64,000 nucleotides of DNA, from NCBI RefSeq assembly GCF_011745365.1, contig NW_024468917.1, positions 2,108,001 through 2,172,000 of the forward strand. The letters are read 5' to 3'. The notes beneath the pieces were generated by a model. That model was not told the DNA's origin. It did no database searches and saw nothing but the letters and a program-made list of their open reading frames with translations. Positions within the stretch are counted from its first letter, which is position 1; each line of letters starts with the position of its first letter. This document shows positions 57,237 through 64,000 of the stretch, one piece after another. Made by a program: the position numbers and the translations under genes. The stretch comes from Cryphonectria parasitica EP155 (Eukaryota; Ascomycota; Sordariomycetes; Diaporthales; Cryphonectriaceae).

Positions 57237-59203
57237 TGCAGGCCATATGGGGTGACAAGTTGGATGATCTTGGATTTGGGTTGCTGTCTTTGTTTTGTCT
57301 TATGCCTGTGTATGTGTGCTGTCTGAAGGCGTGGAGTGTGTGGTTGGCGGAAGAAGGAAAGAAGTTCTGGGAAGAAGTCGATATCGATTATCATCCGCAA
57401 AGACAAGTGCCCATGACGAGAGACTGGGGTTTCTACAATCTTTCCACGCCGGCCGCTGCGGATCCTGGCCAGCGGCTGGGTTGCCCCGCTTAAAAGTTCT
57501 CAAAGGTATAGCCATTGGCTCAAGGCAAGAAGCGGGGAGTGCAGGAGCCACCTGCTAGGGGATGCTTAGTGTGAATGATTGACCATGCCACCCTTGCCCG
57601 AGCCGTCAACTTTTGGATCAGTGCTTGTGACAGACAAACAGAAAGAAGGACCCGACATCCTCCACTCACTTCGTTTTTTCTTTCTCACCCTCAACAGCAA
57701 AATCACATTGGCAAATATTCAGACTCAAACATCTCTTTTTCATATTTGATGAGCATTGCGCACCCAAGAAGACCGTGAATGCGTACATGAGCAAGATCTG
57801 ATCTTTTTCCCTCTTATGTTTTGAAGTTTTGAGGTTTTGTGAGTTGGTCACAATCAATCGATCGATCGATCAATCGATGACATGACTCCTCCCATCATCA
57901 AGAACAACAGATGACAGAACTAGACTTCTCGAACCCTTCCCTTATTCCAGGCAGATGTCAAGCTGATCTGAGTCACCCTATCCTTGATTTTTATTTTCTG
58001 GGGCCACAATTGGGTTTTCTTTTTGTCTTCTCTTTTCTTCAATGCAGGCCCATCTTCTCATCACTCCAGTTCCAGTCAACTCCAGGCTGTCGGAAAAACA
58101 GATGGCTTTTCATAACCTCTGGCAGGGAGAGATTGAGGCGCAATATCCAAGATCAGGGCTTAGAACTAAGCTCTTCTTTTTCTACTCCTAGGAGCCACAC
58201 CATCCTGCTCTGGAATACGGGGAACTTGCGTCCTAACTTTGGGGGCGGATGGTTATAGCCGATGTCCTCTAGTCTAGTCAGCTTCCCGTCGGTAGTGGAC
58301 AGCATTGAGGCTGAGAGATGATCATGTCCCAAAGTTGAGACTCAGTCAGCTCAGCTTGGACAATGGACTCTTGTTCTCCTCTTTTCCGAGGCAAGGCGGA
58401 AGGCGAAAAAGTTATCGAAAATGGGCTCGACTATTTTATTTATACCTCTCCAGTCTCTCAACATTGCCCCCGTGGTTCATCTCATCCTGCCCAGTTCAGA
58501 GACCCACAAGCATGTGTTTCTCGAGAAGGATCAGGCCTGGCCAGATCCTGCATGCCCATCACACTCTATTTATACGCAACCATCCACCACTACCACCATT
58601 ACACACAACGTCACTTGCGCCCGCTCCAAAAGGCCTCATTGTAGAGCCACCCACTCAAGACTGCTCGAACCTAACCCCCCTCCCCTCCTTCTTTTTTCTC
58701 CCCAATATTTCTGGCTGACTTCTTCTTCGGTCTTGGGGAAGTGGACCGCGCCACACGTGGTTGATGATTATGATAGCAATGATGCGGGTGAGGGTGAGGG
58801 TAAGGATGAGGATTGGGGTCACGATGACCATGATTGCTGCTACTATTGCTGTTATTGTCTAGGCTAGAGCTCGGTCACCATCCATAGCGTCATCCCCTCT
58901 TCCTTCCAGCGGGTGGAGAGATGGAATAGGTGGTAACTTTCCTGAAGAAAACCAAATTCTTGTTAGTCAAGGTGGCTTGAGACGGAGAAGATAGCATGTT
59001 GCGCAGCAATCCGGCGCCTCGAAACGAGTACATGCGCCCTCTCTGTGTCTTCTCCCTGGAGGTAGTAGATCTACCTGCCGCCCTTTCGCCCCCAGTCCGA
59101 CCTTTCTGTTCTGAAAGGTCTACGACAGGATATACGATGGACCGCTTTATCCCGTTTGGTTACTTCTTACATTGTAAATCTTGATCGTGTTGTTGGATTT
59201 TTG

Positions 59204-59293
59204 TTTCTTCTCCTTCTTCTTCTTCTTCTTCTTCTCCTCCTTCTTCTTCTTCTCCTCCTTCTTCTTCTTCTTCTTCTTCTCCTTCTTCTTCTC
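59204..59293. repeat. (TTC)n / (CTT)n microsatellite
   Basis: About 90 bp of TTC/TCC triplets on the plus strand. It gives artificial Leu-rich or Lys-rich frames that should not be taken as genes. Confidence 0.8.
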
Positions 59294-59678
59294 TGCCGTT
59301 CCTTGATTAGGCCACGATTTACATCCCTGGCCCACTCACTTGCTAAAGATATCCGTCAGCTTCATAGAGACTATTCTTACCTCAGCACCACCCAACAAAT
59401 CCTGCCCACACCACTCGGCCCCATTCCTTGACCTTGTTTCCGCACTCATCCGCTCTCTCCTGATCATGTTATAACATTCCATATCATTCCTCCTGACTGG
59501 GCTGTCTGTTTCTCTTCTTTCTTTCTACCCTTACACGGTTGCTGGATTCTGTCCAGCTCTGTTTACTACTCGCTGGGAACTCACCTATTCACCATCCTTG
59601 ATCACTTACACACTATCAGGTGGTGCTTCCTCTCTTTACTAATCCGTACGAGAGACATTCATTCATTCGTCTATTCCA

Positions 59679-59682
<4 letters not shown>

Positions 59683-59725
<43 letters not shown>

Positions 59726-59745
59726 TCACACACACACACACACAC
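59683..59745. repeat. (CT)n followed by (CA)n microsatellite
   Basis: A (CT)~20 run is followed by a (CA)~9 run, 90-150 bp upstream of the start codon of the four-TM gene, probably in its leader. Confidence 0.75.
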
Positions 59746-59833
59746 ATGCACACAGCTTCTCTCTCTTTGCCTACCTCTTTTCTCTTCTCCTCGCAGCCTC
59801 TTCCTCGCCTAGAAAGTGAGATATCCACCCGCC

Positions 59834-61045
59834 ATGAACCGGCAGTCAGGTTCCCAGGCTCCCATACCTGTGACGCCCAGTTATAGCAGCCCCTCCCAAC
59901 AGCCGCTCCTCCAGTTTTCAGGGCCTCCTCCAAACACACCAAAGACCAAGAGGAGGAGTAGAGACAGTCGAGCAAGCTGGCTGTTTCCAGCCCGACAGAA
60001 AGTCTCGTCGATATGGCGGCCATCTACGGGAAATCATACGCCACCGACACCCCAGTGGCCGCTCCCACGGGTGCCGCTCAAACCCGAGAGTCGACGGATC
60101 AGCACAAACCCGGCCTTCACGACGACCTACACCCAGCCACGCGACGCTCCCCTGCCTCCGCCTCCGAGCTCCAGGTGTAGCCAGCGCAGCAGCAGCGGGG
60201 ATAGCAGCAGCAGCAGCAGCAGCAGCACAACCACCACCACCGTGGCACCGGCAAATGACCGCGCCGAGAGCCCTGGCCCAACAAAGGAGAAGTCGGCCTC
60301 GAGGGCGCCGGCAGCACACCCGCTCTCGCCTCGATCACTACCCAGCTTGGGGCGCCCAGCCTTTGTGCCACTCGACGGCGTTGGCGGTGGCGGTGGCGGT
60401 GTTTTTGGTGGTGGTGGTCTTGGTAGTGGTGGTATTAGTGGTGCTGGCCACCAGCGTGGCGGCAGCTTCTCGACGCGGTACATCAACATGGTCCTGAGCA
60501 TCGAGAGGATTCCCAGGTCGCACAACATCCTCTCCAACGTGTTCTCGTGGATGATCCTCGTGGCGTTCGTGGTGGCCCCGGCCAACTTCTGCAGCCCATC
60601 CCCCTGGGGCAAAACGAGCGGCGAAGTGCCGCCCATCGACTTCTACACCGACGTCCCCTCCATGGGCCTCCTGGGCGCGTGCTTTGCGATTTTCGGAGTC
60701 GGGGCCCTCGGCATGCTCTACCTGGCCCTCTGCTGGCGCCGCAACTACATCTGGCTCATGAACCGCATCTACCTGCCCCTCATCCTGCACTCCCTGGCCG
60801 GCTTCATCGCATGCCTTGTTATACTCAAGGTGCAACACAACATGTGGTGGAGCATCTCGTCGTATGTCACCATCGCCGTCGAGGCCGGCACGCTGCTGTT
60901 CTCCACGAGCATGTTCTGCATCAGCAACTACCTGCTGTTGGGGAAGCTGAAGAGGGAGCATCACCGAGAGACGTCGAAGAAAAATGTGGTGGACCTGGTC
61001 AAGGCGGGCAAGCAGCCTCCTTTTGCGCCGGGGAGCGTGGTTTGA
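59834..61045 (+). CDS. Four-transmembrane membrane protein of unknown function
   Basis: A single exon of 403 residues from the ATG at 59834 (in GCCATGAAC context); an upstream GTG extends the frame without need. The N-terminal ~215 residues are disordered, Ser/Pro/Thr-rich and then Gly-rich (a GGGGGG run), fitting a cytosolic tail. The C-terminal domain has four hydrophobic helices: SWMILVAFVVAPANF, LLGACFAIFGVGALGMLYL, IYLPLILHSLAGFIACLV and AVEAGTLLFSTSMFC, with IERIPRSHNILSNVFSW just before. I do not recognise a catalytic motif; this is a conserved-looking fungal membrane protein of unknown role. Confidence 0.8.
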   Translation: MNRQSGSQAPIPVTPSYSSPSQQPLLQFSGPPPNTPKTKRRSRDSRASWLFPARQKVSSIWRPSTGNHTPPTPQWPLPRVPLKPESRRISTNPAFTTTYTQPRDAPLPPPPSSRCSQRSSSGDSSSSSSSSTTTTTVAPANDRAESPGPTKEKSASRAPAAHPLSPRSLPSLGRPAFVPLDGVGGGGGGVFGGGGLGSGGISGAGHQRGGSFSTRYINMVLSIERIPRSHNILSNVFSWMILVAFVVAPANFCSPSPWGKTSGEVPPIDFYTDVPSMGLLGACFAIFGVGALGMLYLALCWRRNYIWLMNRIYLPLILHSLAGFIACLVILKVQHNMWWSISSYVTIAVEAGTLLFSTSMFCISNYLLLGKLKREHHRETSKKNVVDLVKAGKQPPFAPGSVV

Positions 61046-61365
61046 GACGATATGATGTAAAGAAATTCATACTCACGAAAAGGACTGGCCGTTGTCCCTT
61101 TTCCCTCTGTCTTTGTTCTTTTGTTTCTCTTGTTATGTTGTATCTCATTTGTTGGGGAAGGCTGTGTGTTTTACAAGATACCATTGACCGTATGAACGAA
61201 ATGAATTACCTGATGATATTTTCTACTTAAAACAATTCTCTCTCAGGAGGGTACTGTCATTACCATTTGCTCATCTCTGTGACTTTGGCCATGACTGTAA
61301 CTGTTATTCAATGCACGACGTGCAATTCTTCATCTTGACCGTCGTCGTCATCATAAGTAACTTTT
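61046..61365. other. Intergenic between convergent genes
   Basis: About 320 bp of 3' sequence between the four-TM gene and the molybdate transporter gene; nothing else seen. Confidence 0.6.
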
Positions 61366-62796
61366 CTACCTGGCAAGCAGCGGCTCCCTCTCACCTCTCC
61401 TATCCCCCCACCGCCTCTCAAGCACACGCCCGACCCCATACGCATACCAAGTCACCATACCAGCCAGGAACCCCACCGCATCATTCTTAAACGCCAGAAT
61501 CCCCGCCGTCGTCATCAGCATGACGGTCCACCGCTCCATCCTCTCCTCGTCAGACAGCTCGCGCGGCCTCTTGTCAGGCCCCCGCTCCGCCGCCACCAAA
61601 CCCCCATGACTGTCGCCGTCACCATCGCCGTCATGGTCCACCCGGCCGCCAGACGAGGAAGACACACTATCCTCCCAGAGGTCCGAAGCCCCATGGTTCA
61701 GCCCCTGCCCGACCTTTGCCAGCTCCAGCCCCGCCGCAATCACCATGATCCCCAGCACAGCCCTCGGGAACGAGTCCAGCAGGTCCAACAGCGTGGTGCC
61801 GAGAAGCAGCCCCAGCAGCAGCTTGGCCGTCCCCAGCACCACAATGCTGGCGCCGCTGCGCGCCCCGAAGCGGTACTGCGCCGCCAGCCCGCCGGCACCA
61901 TGGCAGACGGGCATGGCGCCGAACCAGCAGCCCAGCAGGTTCATCAGGGCCACGCTGATGCCCAGCTCGGTGACGGTCGGGGTGTGGCAGCCGGCCGGGA
62001 AGGGCGGGGAGGTCATCAGCTCGGAGCCCAGGGCGGCGGCTGCGATGACGGAGTTGAGGGTGGTGAGGGGCAGCTGGGCGACGGCCATGGACCAGGCCTG
62101 GCCGTCGCCAAAGGCCGGGACGGAGACGGACGGGTGCCAGATGCGGAAGGCGGGGAGCCGGTGTTGGTTGTTTTTTTCATCATCCTTGTCCTGTCTTGAG
62201 ACGACGAGAGCGATGATGGCCAGGAGCAGGCCCACGACAAAGACGACGAGGGCGTAGGGGAACCGGCGGGGCACGCGGGCGGTGAAGATGAGCAGCAGGA
62301 ACGCGGCCAGGGCCCAGAGGCGGTTGTCGAGGGGCTGGTCGGCCCAGCCCAGGCGCAGGAGCATGGCGCCGCCGCCCGAGATGACGAGCTGCAGGCCGGC
62401 GCCGAGCTGGATGCCCTTGACGACGGGGACGGGGATGTGCCGTGTCAGCCAGCGCAGCAGGCCCGTGACGCTGAGGAGGCCGACGGCGATGGCGACCAGG
62501 GCGCCTGCGGCGAGGACGTGCGGCTGCGGGGCGTGCGAGGCGATGGCGGCGGCGGCGATGGCCTTCATGGGCTGCACGGGCAGAGGGATGCCGAAGACGA
62601 GGCCGGTGAGGATGTTGAAGAGGCCTGAGAAGACGAGTGTGCTGGGGAGCGAGATGGACGACTGCAGGGCCAGGGCGATCATGAGCGGGAGGAGGGTGCC
62701 CAGGTCGCCGAGGGCGCCTGAGATCTCTGAGGCCGGAGAGGATCGGAGGGTGGAGAGGTTGTACCTGTTGAGGCGGGAAATGTCTGCGAGACCCAT
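61366..62796 (-). CDS. Molybdate transporter, MOT1 family
   Basis: An intronless 476-residue membrane protein. It begins GALGDLGTLLPLMIAL, the signature of MOT1-type molybdate transporters, and then shows FGIPLPVQPMKAIAAAAIAS, a second family signature, with many hydrophobic helices. A long hydrophilic loop (about residues 375-415, SSSSGGRVDHDGDGDGD) is unusual and lies before the final helices. MOT1 proteins import or release molybdate for molybdenum-cofactor enzymes such as nitrate reductase. The subcellular site (plasma membrane or vacuole) is not clear. Confidence 0.88.
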   Translation of the reverse strand: MGLADISRLNRYNLSTLRSSPASEISGALGDLGTLLPLMIALALQSSISLPSTLVFSGLFNILTGLVFGIPLPVQPMKAIAAAAIASHAPQPHVLAAGALVAIAVGLLSVTGLLRWLTRHIPVPVVKGIQLGAGLQLVISGGGAMLLRLGWADQPLDNRLWALAAFLLLIFTARVPRRFPYALVVFVVGLLLAIIALVVSRQDKDDEKNNQHRLPAFRIWHPSVSVPAFGDGQAWSMAVAQLPLTTLNSVIAAAALGSELMTSPPFPAGCHTPTVTELGISVALMNLLGCWFGAMPVCHGAGGLAAQYRFGARSGASIVVLGTAKLLLGLLLGTTLLDLLDSFPRAVLGIMVIAAGLELAKVGQGLNHGASDLWEDSVSSSSGGRVDHDGDGDGDSHGGLVAAERGPDKRPRELSDEERMERWTVMLMTTAGILAFKNDAVGFLAGMVTWYAYGVGRVLERRWGDRRGEREPLLAR

Positions 62797-63671
62797 TTTG
62801 AAGATTGACCAGACTGTGAAATCTTAAGTGGCGGTGATGGAGGAGGAGGAGGAGGAGGAAGAGGAAGAGGAAGAAACGCAGGTCAAAGGATGGTAAGCAA
62901 ATGAATATGTATAAAATCTACATAAGGCTAAGTATGCAGTCGCTCATAATCAAAAAAGAAGAGCCAAGAAATGGACACAGACCATGGCAGAACCATGAGA
63001 TGCGTATGAGGTTGTACAGAGGAAGAGAGAGGTTGATGAGGTTGAGACGTGAGATGTAGTGAAAAACGTAGGAGGAAATCATTGCCGGAATAGGACCAAC
63101 GGGAAGTACGTCTTCTGACGTGCCGCGCGCACCCTGTCTTGTGATCACACCTCTAACGAAGCCCCACCCTTCCTTTTTCTTCTCTTCTCCTTCTATAGAC
63201 AACTCAGGTAGGTGATGAGAACCCTGTTGATTACTTATTCCAATGTGTTTCTTGCTGTACCGATTCTTACCCCCAAATTTCTATACACACAAACGCCACC
63301 AAGCAATATGTGAAATCCGTGGCTAGCCATGATAGACACCAGACAATACTTTATACATTCACATCCCGAAAAAAAAAAATGGACATGTTGTTCATGACAA
63401 TATTGTATCGTTTCTAAGTAAGCACTTACATGCTAAGGAGGTATCATAGTAATAATAATCGTAAGAATAAGAATAAAAAAGAAATGCGCAGCAGTACACA
63501 TAGTCATCGTCCAGCGGCACCTAGAACGCCACCCTGAACATGCCATCCCATCCCATTATCGCATCTAGCCTCATCTGCTAAAACAATGCTCTCCCTCTCT
63601 CTTCATCTCCTCTCCCACCATTTTTTATTATTGTTTTTGAGGCCACGATCCCATTGGAGATCAAAGCCCTT
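62797..63671. other. Intergenic, no gene seen
   Basis: About 0.87 kb between the MOT1 start and the end of the next gene; includes a GGA-type run at 62840-62875 and an A-rich run at 63370-63380. Confidence 0.5.
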
Positions 63672-64000
63672 TTAGAACCAACGGCGACGGCGCGAGGTGG
63701 TAGCCGTGCCGTAGTCGCTCTTGGCCGCAACGCTGCTCCTGTTGGCTCTCCTCTTGTGCAGGCGCGCAGAGCAGCACGTGAAGAAGACAATGACGGCACC
63801 GATCAGCAGGCAGATGGCGCCGGCGAGGATCGTCCACATGGCGACGCTGAACTTGGCGTGCGAGCCCGAGGTGTCGTCGCTGCTGCTGTTGACGTGGTCC
63901 TTGATGATGCCGAACAGGACAAAGTCGATGATCATGACCACGATGGTCACGATGAAGGCGAGCGCCGCCACGATGGCCGCCAGGAAGGACCCGAAGAAGC
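63672..64000 (-). CDS. SUR7/PalI-type membrane protein, C-terminal part
   Basis: Only about 109 C-terminal residues are inside the window; the frame continues beyond the right edge. Visible are a transmembrane stretch (FLAAIVAALAFIVTIVVMII), then DFVLFGIIKDHVN, another helix (WTILAGAICLLIGAVIVFF), a short Cys-containing cytosolic turn and a basic tail with TSRRRRWF. The order (two late helices joined by a short polar loop, DF-x-LFG motif, Arg-rich end) matches SUR7/PalI-type proteins linked to membrane compartments and pH signalling. The N-terminus is missing, so which subfamily is open. Confidence 0.7.
   Translation of the reverse strand, partial: FFGSFLAAIVAALAFIVTIVVMIIDFVLFGIIKDHVNSSSDDTSGSHAKFSVAMWTILAGAICLLIGAVIVFFTCCSARLHKRRANRSSVAAKSDYGTATTSRRRRWF

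Larger units (their letters stand above)
57237..59833. other. Intergenic with microsatellites, 2.6 kb
   Basis: Divergent spacer between the FHL1-like gene and the four-TM gene. It holds ATCG repeats at about 57854-57877, a (TTC)n tract at about 59204-59293, a (CT)n tract at about 59683-59722 and a (CA)n tract at about 59727-59745. The last three sit just before the next start codon and may be a pyrimidine-rich promoter/leader region. No gene recognised. Confidence 0.55.

Noticed and set aside
59147..59431. Leu-rich and Lys-rich frames over 59204-59293
   Set aside because: They arise from the TTC/GAA microsatellite.

Overview
The window is nuclear DNA of a filamentous ascomycete (Pezizomycotina, most likely a Sordariomycete). 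The evidence is short GT-AG introns, Zn2Cys6 regulators, an asco-laccase with a C-terminal DSG[I/L] plug, a sedolisin, a necrosis-inducing NLP protein, GH5 and GH125 enzymes, and a FHA-plus-forkhead regulator. Several dead reading frames carry stops that single C-to-T changes can explain, as expected from repeat-induced point mutation (RIP). I could not identify the species.

Layout. 0-11.6 kb: the 3' end of a GH5 endoglucanase, then a partial L-rhamnose catabolism neighbourhood: L-rhamnose dehydrogenase (571-1404, minus), an unknown gene, a large Zn2Cys6 regulator (4089-7610, minus) and L-rhamnonate dehydratase (10175-11608, plus). 12.4-20.4 kb: a decaying accessory group with an SDR gene broken by one in-frame TAG, an MFS transporter broken by frameshifts and a TGA, an intact Zn2Cys6 regulator and an intact NmrA-like oxidoreductase. 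21-32.3 kb: secreted and accessory genes: GH125 alpha-mannosidase, NLP, a seven-exon S53 peptidase, another SDR and a 99-residue hydrophobic protein.

32.3-38.9 kb is a gene desert with minus-strand coding relics (about 33.5-35.3 kb) and diverged direct repeats. 38.9-50.6 kb is metabolic: asco-laccase, a formaldehyde-dehydrogenase-like zinc ADH, a long intronless P450, a Y_phosphatase3-type phosphatase and a cinnamyl-alcohol-type zinc ADH. 52.4-64 kb looks like core genome: an FHL1-like FHA/forkhead regulator, a four-TM membrane protein, a MOT1-type molybdate transporter, and the C-terminal part of a SUR7/PalI-type membrane protein cut by the window edge.

Exon-intron models were built by hand from splice motifs, phase and protein-family continuity; each states where the splice is uncertain. 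The most interesting signals are the linked rhamnose genes with a candidate regulator, the decaying SDR/MFS pair beside intact partners, the relics in the 33-35 kb desert, and clustered promoter repeats at 20.6 kb and 30.7 kb. No CRISPR arrays, rRNA genes, tRNA genes or intact transposons were seen.
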